This document shows positions 39,494 through 47,704 of a stretch of DNA of 64,000 nucleotides, one piece after another. The notes under the pieces are model-generated. The model was not told the DNA's origin. It saw only the letters and a list, made by a program, of their open reading frames with translations, and did not search any database. The translations under genes and the position numbers were made by a program. Within the stretch, counting starts at the first letter, position 1, and each line of letters starts with the position of its first letter. The stretch is from Roseovarius sp. (GTDB lineage: Bacteria > Pseudomonadota > Alphaproteobacteria > Rhodobacterales > Rhodobacteraceae): positions 1-64,000 of the forward strand of contig PBIL01000008.1 in assembly GCA_002720475.1 (NCBI GenBank). The letters run 5' to 3'.

Positions 39494-39703
39494 GAAATGT
39501 CCGGCATCATTGGAGCGCATAATCAGTATTATGTTCACTACCGACTGACAGACCCTCACGCTCCCGAACCCGGTAGCATTTTGAAATCAGTCAATTGAAC
39601 GGTTGAGTTCAGATATGGCACGTCCCCCGCCTTTCTGCCACCTGCCTCTCGACAGTGGCGGAGGAAGGGGTTTATTTGCTGTGATATGGGAGAGTTTTCA
39701 CGC

Positions 39704-40147
39704 ATGGCATCCATCCTGATCCTGAACGGACCCAATCTCAACCTGCTCGGCACGCGCGAGCCGGAGGTCTACGGGCGCGCGACGCTCGGCGATATCGAGG
39801 CCATGTGCCGCGCCCATGCCGAGGGGCGCGGCCTGGACATCGCCTTCTCGCAAAGCAATCACGAAGGTGCGCTGCTCGATGCGATCCACGCGGCGCGCGG
39901 CCGTCACGCGGGCATCATCCTCAACGCCGGGGCCTATACCCATACCTCTGTGGCGCTGATGGACGCGATCGCGGGCGTCGCACTGCCGGTGATCGAACTG
40001 CATCTGTCCAATATCCACGCGCGCGAAGACTTTCGCCACAGATCCTATATCGCGCGGGTGGCGCTTGGCGTGATCTGCGGGTTCGGGGCACAGGGCTATC
40101 TGCTCGCCATCGACGCGCTGCACAGCCACCTGGAGCGCGCCGGATGA
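39704..40147 (+). CDS. aroQ: Type II 3-dehydroquinate dehydratase
   Basis: The product has 147 residues, the normal dodecameric type II size. It dehydrates 3-dehydroquinate in the shikimate pathway. The signature is [19 protein letters not shown] with the flexible-loop Arg and Tyr; the substrate-binding motif [18 protein letters not shown] carries the catalytic His. ATG 39704 is chosen over 39686. The stop overlaps the LuxR gene (ATGA), an unusual partner. Confidence 0.96.
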   Translation: MASILILNGPNLNLLGTREPEVYGRATLGDIEAMCRAHAEGRGLDIAFSQSNHEGALLDAIHAARGRHAGIILNAGAYTHTSVALMDAIAGVALPVIELHLSNIHAREDFRHRSYIARVALGVICGFGAQGYLLAIDALHSHLERAG

Positions 40148-40899
40148 TCGACCCGGCGGTCGTCACCCGTCTGTTGGACGCCACCACCATGGAAGAGCTT
40201 TGGGATGTTCATACAAGGGCCATGGCCGCGTTCGGCTTCGACCGGTTGCTCTATGGCTGCACGCAGTTCCGCACCTCGACCTCGCTCGGCGATCCCGACG
40301 ATTTCATCGTCCTGACCAACCACAACCCCGCCTATATCGAGGGATTCGTGCATCGCGGCCTCTATTTCCACGCGCCGATGGTGCGCTGGTCGCTGGAAAA
40401 TGACGGGGCCTGTTCCTGGTCGCTGCTGGAAGAGCGGCTCGCCAGGGGCGATCTCAGCTGCGACGAGCGTGCGGTGATCGCGTTCAACCGCAAGCATCAG
40501 GTCACGGCGGGCTATTCGATAAGCTTCAGGTCGCGACAGCCGCGGATGAAGGCGGCCATCGCGCTGACCGCGCGGCCCGGCATGCAGCAGGCAGAGGTCG
40601 ATGCGCTCTGGCAGCGTCACGGCGCGGAGATCTTCGCGCTCAACTGTCTCGCGCATCGCTGCATCCTTTCCCTGCCCTACGAATCGCCCAAGCGCAGCCT
40701 GACCGACCGCCAGCGCGAGGTGCTTGGCTGGGTCGGTGATGGCAAGACCGTGCAGGACATCGCCACGCTCATGGGCCTGACGCCCGCCACGGTGGAAAAG
40801 CACCTGCGCCTGGCACGCCAGGCGCTTTCGGTGGAAACCACGGCGCAGGCGGTCCTGAAGGCGGCCTACCAGAACCAGATCTTTGTTCTGGGCCGGTAA
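40144..40899 (+). CDS. LuxR-family quorum-sensing-type regulator
   Basis: The product has 251 residues. Residues 1-165 form an autoinducer-binding-like domain with aromatic and acidic residues in the usual order ([33 protein letters not shown]). The C-terminal LuxR helix-turn-helix is [43 protein letters not shown]. No luxI-type synthase is in the window, so it is a solo or orphan here. It starts within the aroQ stop, so it is translationally coupled to it. Confidence 0.9.
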   Translation: MIDPAVVTRLLDATTMEELWDVHTRAMAAFGFDRLLYGCTQFRTSTSLGDPDDFIVLTNHNPAYIEGFVHRGLYFHAPMVRWSLENDGACSWSLLEERLARGDLSCDERAVIAFNRKHQVTAGYSISFRSRQPRMKAAIALTARPGMQQAEVDALWQRHGAEIFALNCLAHRCILSLPYESPKRSLTDRQREVLGWVGDGKTVQDIATLMGLTPATVEKHLRLARQALSVETTAQAVLKAAYQNQIFVLGR

Positions 40900-41218
40900 T
40901 ATCATTTCAAAACCCAATGATTATTCGCAGGTAAGGAAATCCTGACTTTCTTTACCTTGCGTAACGTTGCATCCTGTGAAAGTTCCGTGAGTGGTGGCCT
41001 TTGAGCTTGGAACACTGGGTAAGGCCCAACCCGTCGGTTTTCGGGGGGCCGGTCCTTTCCGGTCATGCCGGGTGTCGGCTGCCCCTTTCTATAGTCGAGG
41101 GGGGCAGTCGGCTCTTCTGACCGTCGTTTCATCCCCATTTTACGACCGGATCAGGCGGTGCGCTCTCCGGGGCGCATCGCAGCCCCTCTCCACCAAGCCG
41201 GTCCAAACGGGCAGAACG
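40900..41218. other. Intergenic region between luxR-type gene and tsf
   Basis: I see no convincing gene in these 319 bases. An imperfect inverted repeat, GCAGGTAAGGAAA (40927-40939) against TTTCTTTACCTTGC (40947-40960), lies 28 bases after the LuxR stop and contains the palindrome AGGAAATCCT; it may terminate or process the luxR transcript. G/C-rich stretches around 41040-41110 could also fold. A minus-strand frame of 78 codons (40902-41138) has no family resemblance or ribosome site. Confidence 0.4.
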
Positions 41219-41245
41219 AAAAGACCCCCGGAACGGGGGCCTTTC
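41219..41245 (-). terminator. Rho-independent terminator after tsf
   Basis: On the minus strand CCCCCG-TTC-CGGGGG forms a GC-rich stem, followed by TCTTTTCG. It lies 27 bases beyond the tsf stop and ends the rpsB-tsf unit. Confidence 0.85.
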
Positions 41246-41271
41246 CTGTGCTCCGATGCAGGCCAGAGGGC

Positions 41272-42144
41272 TCAGCCCTGGGCGACCTTGGCCACCTCGG
41301 CGGCGAAATCTTCCTCTTTCTTCTCGATCCCCTCACCGACGGCAAGGCGCACGAAGCCGGTGATCGCGGTGCCCGCCTCGCTGGCCGCTGCCGCAACGGT
41401 CAGATCGGGGTTCATCACGAAGGCCTGGCCGAGCAGGGTCGATTCGGCCATGAACTTCTTCATCCGGCCCTCGATCATCTTTTCGATCACCGCCTCGGGC
41501 TTGCCGGATTCGCGGGCGATGTCGATCTGCACCTGACGTTCCTTTTCCAGCAGCGCCGGGTCGAGCGCGGCCTCGTCCAGCGCGGCGGGGCTGGAGGCGG
41601 CGATATGCATGGCGACCTGGCGGGCAAAGCCCTCGTCGCCGTCGAAGGCAACGAGAACGCCGATCTTGCCCATGCCGTCGGCGGCGGCGTTGTGGACGTA
41701 GGAGACCACGCCCGCGCCTTCCACGCGCGCCATGCGGCGCAGCGACATGTTCTCGCCGATCTTGGCGATCTTGTCGGTGATCAGATCGGCCACCGGCTTG
41801 CCGTCCACCTCGGCCTCGTTCAGCGCCGCAAGATCGGCCACGCCGAGCGCAGCCCCGGCGATCGCGGCCACCATGGACTGGAACTCGGCGTTCTTGGCGA
41901 CGAAATCGGTCTCGGAATTGACCTCGACGGCAACACCGACACCGCCCTCGACGCGCACGGCCACAAGCCCCTCGGCGGCGGTGCGCCCCGATTTCTTGGC
42001 CGCCTTCGCCAGCCCCTTGGTGCGCAGCCAGTCAACGGCCGCCTCCATGTCGCCGCCCGTCTCGGTCAGCGCCTTCTTCGCGTCCATCATGCCTGCGCCC
42101 GTGTTCTCGCGCAGTTCCTTCACCATTGCAGCCGTGATCGCCAT
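41272..42144 (-). CDS. tsf: Translation elongation factor Ts
   Basis: The product has 290 residues and is the guanine-nucleotide exchange factor for EF-Tu. The N-terminal UBA-like segment [24 protein letters not shown] and the core [14 protein letters not shown] (the TDFVA motif contacts EF-Tu) are intact. ATG 42144 has a GAGGAGA site. It is the second gene after rpsB, separated by 73 bases. Confidence 0.97.
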   Translation of the reverse strand: MAITAAMVKELRENTGAGMMDAKKALTETGGDMEAAVDWLRTKGLAKAAKKSGRTAAEGLVAVRVEGGVGVAVEVNSETDFVAKNAEFQSMVAAIAGAALGVADLAALNEAEVDGKPVADLITDKIAKIGENMSLRRMARVEGAGVVSYVHNAAADGMGKIGVLVAFDGDEGFARQVAMHIAASSPAALDEAALDPALLEKERQVQIDIARESGKPEAVIEKMIEGRMKKFMAESTLLGQAFVMNPDLTVAAAASEAGTAITGFVRLAVGEGIEKKEEDFAAEVAKVAQG

Positions 42145-42217
42145 GCGGGATCTCCTCAAAGTCTTGCGGGTCTCAGGGGGCGGGATAGCCCTGCCCCCGT
42201 GACAGTTTCGTGACGGC

Positions 42218-42994
42218 TCAGCCCTCGGTCGGCTCGGTCAGTTCGGCGAGCACCTCTTCGACCGGGGCCTCCTCGAGCGCGCCCACATCGACACCGGCGG
42301 CACCGAGCTGTGCCGACATGCCGTCCAGCGCCGCGCGGCTTGCCAGATCGCAATAAAGCGCGATGGCGCGCGCGGCGTCATCATTGCCGGGGATGATGTA
42401 GTCCACCCCTTCGGGCGAGCAGTTGGTATCGACCACCGCCACGACCGGAATGCCAAGCTTGTTGGCCTCGGAAATGGCCAGCGCCTCCTTCTTCACGTCG
42501 ATGACGAAGAGCAGGTCCGGCACGCTGCCCATCTCGCGGATGCCGCCAAGCGATGCCTGCAGCTTGGCCTGCTCGCGCTCGAGGCCGAGACGCTCCTTCT
42601 TGGTCAGGCCCTCGGCCCCCTGCGCCATGCGCTCGTCGATCTCCTTCAGCGCGCCGATGCGCTGGCTGATCGTCTTCCAGTTGGTGAGCGTGCCGCCAAG
42701 CCAGCGATGGTTCATGTAGTACTGCGCGCATTTCTCGGCCGCCTCAGCGATCGGCTGCTGTGCCTGCCGCTTGGTGCCGACAAAAAGCACGCGGCCGTTC
42801 CTGGCCACGGTCTCGCGGATCACGTTGAGCGCCGCGTCGAGCATCGGCACGGTCTGCGTCAGGTCGATGATGTGGATGCCGTTGCGCGCGCCATAGATGA
42901 ATTCGCCCATGCGGGGATTCCAGCGCTGCGTCTGGTGGCCGAAATGCACGCCCGCTTCGAGAAGCTGACGCAGATTGAACTCGGGAAGAGCCAT
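42218..42994 (-). CDS. rpsB: 30S ribosomal protein S2
   Basis: The product has 258 residues. Conserved segments are [49 protein letters not shown] and [26 protein letters not shown]. The start is ATG 42994. The C-terminus is acidic ([18 protein letters not shown]). It heads the rpsB-tsf operon, a universal bacterial pairing. Confidence 0.98.
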   Translation of the reverse strand: MALPEFNLRQLLEAGVHFGHQTQRWNPRMGEFIYGARNGIHIIDLTQTVPMLDAALNVIRETVARNGRVLFVGTKRQAQQPIAEAAEKCAQYYMNHRWLGGTLTNWKTISQRIGALKEIDERMAQGAEGLTKKERLGLEREQAKLQASLGGIREMGSVPDLLFVIDVKKEALAISEANKLGIPVVAVVDTNCSPEGVDYIIPGNDDAARAIALYCDLASRAALDGMSAQLGAAGVDVGALEEAPVEEVLAELTEPTEG

Positions 42995-43116
42995 TTTCGT
43001 TTCCTTTTCCGGTTTGCGCCCTGGCACGGGATGAGAAGCACCTGCTTCAACCGGTGGACCTGCGGGGATGTCTCCCCCGAAGACCCGCCCATGCCTGCGG
43101 ATTTGAAGTAGCGCGC

Positions 43117-43144
43117 GTATAGCGCCCCGCGCGCAAGGGCGCAA
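43117..43144 (-). promoter_or_regulatory. Probable rpsB promoter
   Basis: On the minus strand TTGCGC (43144-43139), a 16-base spacer and CTATAC (43122-43117) lie about 120 bases before the rpsB start. The leader between them and ATG could hold the S2 autoregulatory structure, but I cannot identify it by eye. Confidence 0.45.
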
Positions 43145-43229
43145 CCCCGTTGCGAAGCGCGCGCAATAGGCCATTGTGGGGCACAGGCTTCGTGCCTAGA
43201 TAGCTGCGTGGCCGAGCGATGGATTTGAG

Positions 43230-43928
43230 ATGAACACCCCTTTCGACGACCTCCCTCCCGAGCCGAGAAAACACGGACGCCTGTCGGGTCTGCGCGCCAG
43301 TTTTCTCACCGGTCTCGTGGTGATCGCGCCCGTTGGGCTCACGCTCTGGCTGATCTGGACCGTGGCGGGCTGGGTCGATGGCATGGTGCTGCCGCTGATC
43401 CCCGAAGGCTTCCAGCCCGAGGAATATATCGGCATCAACCTGCGCGGCGTGGGCGTGATCATCTTCCTGATCTTCACCGTGCTCGTGGGCTGGATCTCCA
43501 AGGGGCTGATCGGACGGTCGCTCATCGTCTTTGCCGAATCGCTGGTGAACCGGATGCCGGTGGTCCGCTCGATCTATTCGGGAGTGAAGCAGATCGCCGA
43601 GACGGTCTTTGCCCAGTCCGAGCGCAGCTTCGAGAAAGCCTGCATCGTGCAGTATCCGCGCAAGGATATCTGGGCCATCGGCTTCATCTCGACCGAGGCG
43701 AAGGGCGAGATCAACGACAAGGCCCCGACCGCAAGCGATCTGCTGAGCGTCTTCGTGCCCACGACGCCCAACCCCACCTCCGGCTTCCTGCTCTATTTCC
43801 CGCGCGAGGACGTGATCGAGCTGGACATGAGCATCGAGGACGCGGCCAAGCTGGTGATTTCGGCGGGGCTCGTCTATCCGCCCGAGCGCAAGCCCGAGGA
43901 CGAGTCTGCGCGGCGCAAGCGCGCCTGA
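43230..43928 (+). CDS. DUF502 family membrane protein
   Basis: The product has 232 residues with two transmembrane segments (about 25-50 and 70-95), then a soluble domain with the family motifs VNRMPVVRSIYSGVKQI and FVPTTPNPTSGFLLYFP. The role of the family is not defined. It stands alone between rpsB (divergent) and lipA (convergent). Confidence 0.9.
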   Translation: MNTPFDDLPPEPRKHGRLSGLRASFLTGLVVIAPVGLTLWLIWTVAGWVDGMVLPLIPEGFQPEEYIGINLRGVGVIIFLIFTVLVGWISKGLIGRSLIVFAESLVNRMPVVRSIYSGVKQIAETVFAQSERSFEKACIVQYPRKDIWAIGFISTEAKGEINDKAPTASDLLSVFVPTTPNPTSGFLLYFPREDVIELDMSIEDAAKLVISAGLVYPPERKPEDESARRKRA

Positions 43929-43947
43929 GGCCCCTGCCCCGTCCGGC

Positions 43948-44892
43948 TCAGGCGAATTTCGCCTGCCGCGCCGCGCGCAGCCGCGCGAAATCCTCGCCCG
44001 CGTGATAGGACGAGCGGGTGAGCGGCGTGGCAGAGACCATCAGGAAGCCCTTGCCATAGGCGGCCTTCTCATAGGCGGCGAACTCGTCCGGGGTCACGAA
44101 GCTCGCCACCGCGTGATGCTTGCGCGTGGGTTGCAGATACTGACCGATGGTCAGGAAATCCACATCCGCCGCGCGCATGTCGTCCATCACCTGATGCACA
44201 CCCTGCCGGTCCTCGCCAAGCCCCACCATGATGCCCGATTTGGTGAACATCGTGGGATCAAGCTCCTTGACCCGCTGCAACAGCCGCAAGGAGTGGAAAT
44301 ACCGCGCGCCGGGGCGCACCGACGGGTAGAGGCCCGGCACCGTCTCCAGATTGTGGTTGAACACGTCCGGCCTGGCGGCCACCACCGTTTCCAGTACGTC
44401 AGGCGCGCAATGCAGGAAATCGGGCGTGAGGATCTCGATCGTCGTGTCGGGCGCGCGGTGGCGGATGGCGCGGATGGTCTGGGCGAAATGCGCGGCCCCG
44501 CCATCCTCGAGATCGTCGCGGTCCACGCTTGTCACCACCACATGTTTCAGCCCCAGCTTCGCCACCGCGTCGGCCACGCGCCCCGGCTCGAACGCATCGA
44601 GCGCCTGCGGCTTGCCGGTGGCGACATTGCAGAAGGTGCAGCCGCGCGTGCAGATCTCGCCCATGATCATCATGGTCGCATGACCCTGCCCCCAGCACTC
44701 GCCCGCATTGGGACAGCCCGCCTCCTCGCAGACGGTGACGAGCCGGTTCTCGCGCAGGATCCGCTGCGTCTCGAAATAGCCCTTCGATGTCGGGGCCTTG
44801 ACGCGGATCCAGTCGGGCTTTACCGGCTGGGCGTTGTCGGGACGGTGCGCCTTCTCGGGGTGGCGCTTGCCGGGCGTCTTGAGATCGCGCAC
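43948..44892 (-). CDS. lipA: Lipoyl synthase
   Basis: The product has 314 residues and is a radical-SAM enzyme that inserts two sulfurs into octanoyl groups on E2 and H proteins. The auxiliary cluster motif is [12 protein letters not shown] and the radical-SAM motif [13 protein letters not shown]. The C-terminal [10 protein letters not shown] carries the Ser ligand of the auxiliary cluster. It lies downstream of oxyR on the same strand after 117 bases, but probably has its own promoter. Confidence 0.96.
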   Translation of the reverse strand: MRDLKTPGKRHPEKAHRPDNAQPVKPDWIRVKAPTSKGYFETQRILRENRLVTVCEEAGCPNAGECWGQGHATMMIMGEICTRGCTFCNVATGKPQALDAFEPGRVADAVAKLGLKHVVVTSVDRDDLEDGGAAHFAQTIRAIRHRAPDTTIEILTPDFLHCAPDVLETVVAARPDVFNHNLETVPGLYPSVRPGARYFHSLRLLQRVKELDPTMFTKSGIMVGLGEDRQGVHQVMDDMRAADVDFLTIGQYLQPTRKHHAVASFVTPDEFAAYEKAAYGKGFLMVSATPLTRSSYHAGEDFARLRAARQAKFA

Positions 44893-45009
44893 GATTTATT
44901 CCCCGCGAATGATTTCGTAACTTGCGTGGACTATAGGGGACAGCGGTGGAGAGTGCCAGTCAGGCCGTGCCATCCCCGGCATACGTCTTCGTAAAGGGTG
45001 CCACCCGTG

Positions 45010-45969
45010 TCACGAGTGTTCCGGTGATTGCCGGCCCGCGGTCCCTGGATCGCGGGCCGTGCCGATCGCCGCCTCGCCGGCCGCGCGCAGCACCTCGGCA
45101 AGATCGTCGAACCATTGCGCCGGTCCGGTGCCCGCCCGGCGCACCAGCGCGATGCGGCGCGCGGGCTCCGGCGCGGCGAAGCGGCGCAATTCGAGCCCCG
45201 GTGCCGCCCGCGCCTCGGTCGCTGCGGCCATTTCGGGGATGAGCGTCAGGCCGAAGCCCGCCGCCACCAGCCGCGCCAGCGTGCCGAGCGAGGAGGCCCC
45301 GGTGTCGATCTGCGCATGTCCCCTGCCCCGCCCGCAGATCTCGAGCGCCTGATCGGTCAGGCAATGGCCGTCCTCCAGCAGCAGGATCGGGTTCGTGCCG
45401 AGCGCGCGGGGATCGAGCGCATCGAGCGCCTCGCCCAGGTCGGCAAGCCGCGCGGCGCTGCCCGCCAGCAGGAAGCGGTCCTCGAACAGGTGAACCGCCT
45501 CCAGCCCGTCGCAGGGCAAGGGCAGCGCCATCAGCGCCGCGTCGATGCGGCCTGCGCGCAGTTCGGCGGCAAGATCCTCGGTGCGCGCCTCGCGCACCCG
45601 CACGTCAAGCGAGATGTCGCGCGCCCGCAGCCGCGCGAGCGCGCCGGGCAGGATATAGGGCGCGACGGTCGGGATGATGCCGAGGGCCAGCTCGCCCGCC
45701 AGCCCGCCGCGCCAGCGCGCCGTCGCCTCGAGCGCCTGCATCTCGGCCAGAACCCGCTCGGCATGGGCAAGGACGCGGCGGCCGAAGGGCGTGAGCGCGA
45801 CATCGCGCGCGCGCCGCTCCACAACCGCGCCGCCAAGCGCCGATTCGAGCTCGCGGATCTGCACCGAAAGCGCGGGCTGCGAGACATGCACCGCCTCGGC
45901 CGCGCGCCCGAAATTGCGGTGCTGCGCGAGCGCGCGGAAATAACTCAGCTGCCGCAGCGTTATGTTCAT
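45010..45969 (-). CDS. oxyR: Hydrogen peroxide sensor OxyR
   Basis: The product has 319 residues of the LysR family. The helix-turn-helix is LAQHRNFGRAAEAVHVSQPALSVQIRELE. The redox pair Cys203 and Cys212, in LLEDGHCLTDQALEICG, has the same 9-residue spacing as E. coli Cys199/Cys208, and this motif is diagnostic. It would activate peroxide defence genes; no catalase gene is adjacent. It follows the DUF6456 gene by 41 bases. Confidence 0.93.
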   Translation of the reverse strand: MNITLRQLSYFRALAQHRNFGRAAEAVHVSQPALSVQIRELESALGGAVVERRARDVALTPFGRRVLAHAERVLAEMQALEATARWRGGLAGELALGIIPTVAPYILPGALARLRARDISLDVRVREARTEDLAAELRAGRIDAALMALPLPCDGLEAVHLFEDRFLLAGSAARLADLGEALDALDPRALGTNPILLLEDGHCLTDQALEICGRGRGHAQIDTGASSLGTLARLVAAGFGLTLIPEMAAATEARAAPGLELRRFAAPEPARRIALVRRAGTGPAQWFDDLAEVLRAAGEAAIGTARDPGTAGRQSPEHS

Positions 45970-46010
45970 CGCGCCATCATCGGACGGGCGCGGCGCGGGT
46001 GCAAGGGCGA

Positions 46011-47108
46011 TCAGCCGATCATGTCGGCCCCCGCGCCGAGCCTGGCATAATGACGCCGCAGCCGGTGAAGCGCGATGCGCAGCACGATCTTGGCCGAGCG
46101 CGCGGACCATCCCATCTTCTTCTCCGCCGTCTCCAGCCCTTCGAGATAGCAGCAGCAGCGCAGCGCCACATCGCCAAGCCCCGGCCCCAGCTCGCGCAGC
46201 GCGCCGATGAGGCGGGCGCGCGCGGCCTCGGCCCCGTAGCCGGGCGCGCCGGGCGAAGTGGTGCCCTCGTCCACATGGGTCAGGAAATGATCCCAGTTCT
46301 GCGCCATGCGCGGGGCCATCTGGGCAAGCTCGAAATCCTCGCGCAGCCGCTCGCCCGCGCGCACCAGATCGGGGCTCAGGAAGGGGCTGCCGTCCTTCTC
46401 TCGCCGCCGCGCGAGCGCGGCAAGCGGCGTGTCGCCGGGGGCGAACCGGTGTCTGCGCCCCTCCTCGGCCGTCTCGCTCAGGATCACGGGCGGCTCGCGC
46501 AGCCCGGTCGCCGCGTTCTCTTCCTCGGCCAGAAGCTCGCCAAGCGCGGCGCGCCCGCGGGCGGTGATGTGATAGCGCGAGATCCGCCCCGGCGCGTTGC
46601 AGGCGATCCACGCCTTGAGCGCCAGCGCCTCGGCGACATCGCGCCCCACCACGGCGGTGCGGGTGGTGCCGGCCTCGGTCTCGCGGACGACGACGGCCTT
46701 GTCCATCTCGCTCGCCACGGCAAGCAGCGCGCCACGTTCGCACAGGCGGCGCAGGATGCGGCGGGCCTCGCGGCGCAGGCGCGCCTCGCTCAGGGCGGGC
46801 CCGGAGGGGAAATCAGGGTCTTCGGGATGGCGCATGCGGCACTCCGTTGTTGTGGGACCGGCCGCCCCTGCCCCGCCGCTCACCGCCCCGCCCAACCGTC
46901 GCAGCGCCTCGTCCACGAGCAGATCGTCGCGGCGCGTCTCGCAGGCGCGGATCTGGCGCAGCACGGTCGAGGCATGCCGCCCCGAGCACCGCGCGAGATC
47001 CCGGATCGTGGCACCGCTCTCGATATGCGCAAGGTAATGGCGCGCGGCCTCCGGCACCCAGGACGGCACCTTGGGCAGGGTCGGTTTGGTCAGAAGCTCC
47101 TGTTGCAT
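46011..47108 (-). CDS. DUF6456 helix-turn-helix protein
   Basis: The product has 365 residues from ATG 47108. An N-terminal HTH (about 10-65, with YLAHIESGATIRDLARCSGRHASTVLRQI) is followed by a linker and a C-terminal DUF6456 domain (about 260-350, with RLREDFELAQMAPRMAQNWDHFLT), typical of Rhodobacterales regulators. It is probably a DNA-binding regulator of unknown targets. Its upstream region holds two DnaA boxes and a CtrA-like site, suggesting cell-cycle control. Confidence 0.82.
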   Translation of the reverse strand: MQQELLTKPTLPKVPSWVPEAARHYLAHIESGATIRDLARCSGRHASTVLRQIRACETRRDDLLVDEALRRLGGAVSGGAGAAGPTTTECRMRHPEDPDFPSGPALSEARLRREARRILRRLCERGALLAVASEMDKAVVVRETEAGTTRTAVVGRDVAEALALKAWIACNAPGRISRYHITARGRAALGELLAEEENAATGLREPPVILSETAEEGRRHRFAPGDTPLAALARRREKDGSPFLSPDLVRAGERLREDFELAQMAPRMAQNWDHFLTHVDEGTTSPGAPGYGAEAARARLIGALRELGPGLGDVALRCCCYLEGLETAEKKMGWSARSAKIVLRIALHRLRRHYARLGAGADMIG

Positions 47109-47157
47109 CGTAAGTCCCCAGAGTTCGGCCTCTCGCGGCACCAGCGTGCCGATCAGG

Positions 47158-47178
47158 TTATCCACAAGGTTATCCACA
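47158..47178 (+). promoter_or_regulatory. Two tandem DnaA boxes
   Basis: TTATCCACA occurs at 47158-47166 and again at 47170-47178, 12 bases apart and in the same orientation. Both match the strongest DnaA box exactly. They lie 50-70 bases upstream of the DUF6456 gene. There is no AT-rich unwinding stretch or further box cluster, so a regulatory role for DnaA is likelier than an origin. Confidence 0.7.
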
Positions 47179-47206
47179 TGGCCGGTGCAACTTAAGCGGG
47201 CAAAGA

Positions 47207-47222
47207 TTACCGGTTCGTTAAC
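47207..47222 (+). promoter_or_regulatory. CtrA-like site between DUF6456 and DUF6477 genes
   Basis: TTACCGGTTCGTTAAC fits TTAA-N7-TTAAC with one change. It lies in the same divergent region as the two DnaA boxes, with a further lone TTAA at 47192. This is weaker than the cckA site. Confidence 0.42.
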
Positions 47223-47356
47223 TGTTTCCGTAAAATCAACCTTCGTTGACGAAACATGAACAAATGCCGGACGCGGCGAGCGCCGTAACGGCATTTTCGC
47301 AACGGCACATCTTCCCGTGCCAGGCTCACCGTTCAGGCTGCCCGCAAGGAGGTCAC

Positions 47357-47704
47357 ATGATGGACGATATCCGCTCAACCCTCGGTCGTATGCGCCGTCC
47401 GCCGTTTCTGGTGTGTGCGGCCAGGATCGGGGCGGCGCATTACCTGCGCGAACGCGTTCTCGGCCGGGTTCTCGGACCCGGCCCGCTGCCGGTGCCCGCG
47501 TCGGCGCTGCGGCTTCTGTTCGAGATCGAGTCCGAGGCCGAACGCGCGCGCAGAGCGCGGGCCGCGGCCTACAGCGCGGCCCGGCACGTCGAACTTCTGA
47601 TCGCGGTCATGGGGGAGGCGGCGCTGCTTGCCGATGCGCCCGCCGCCCCGCCAGCCGCTCAGCCAAAGGCGTCGGGCATCTCGGACTTGCGCCGCGCGAC
47701 ATAG
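47357..47704 (+). CDS. DUF6477 family protein
   Basis: The product has 115 residues with the family pattern STLGRMRRPPFLVCAARIGAAHYLRERVLGRVLG and YSAARHVELLIAVMGEAALL. It is a small basic protein of unknown role found mainly in Rhodobacterales next to the DUF6456 gene. An AAGGAGGT site precedes two consecutive ATGs (47357 and 47360). Its end overlaps the convergent mttB-like gene by 46 bases. Confidence 0.8.
   Translation: MMDDIRSTLGRMRRPPFLVCAARIGAAHYLRERVLGRVLGPGPLPVPASALRLLFEIESEAERARRARAAAYSAARHVELLIAVMGEAALLADAPAAPPAAQPKASGISDLRRAT

Noticed and set aside
40902..41138. A 78-codon minus-strand gene in the luxR-tsf gap
   Set aside because: It has no recognisable family and no ribosome site, and its translation has no recognisable structure.
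47158..47178. A replication origin at the two DnaA boxes
   Set aside because: There are only two boxes, no AT-rich stretch, and no replication gene nearby. A regulatory role fits better.
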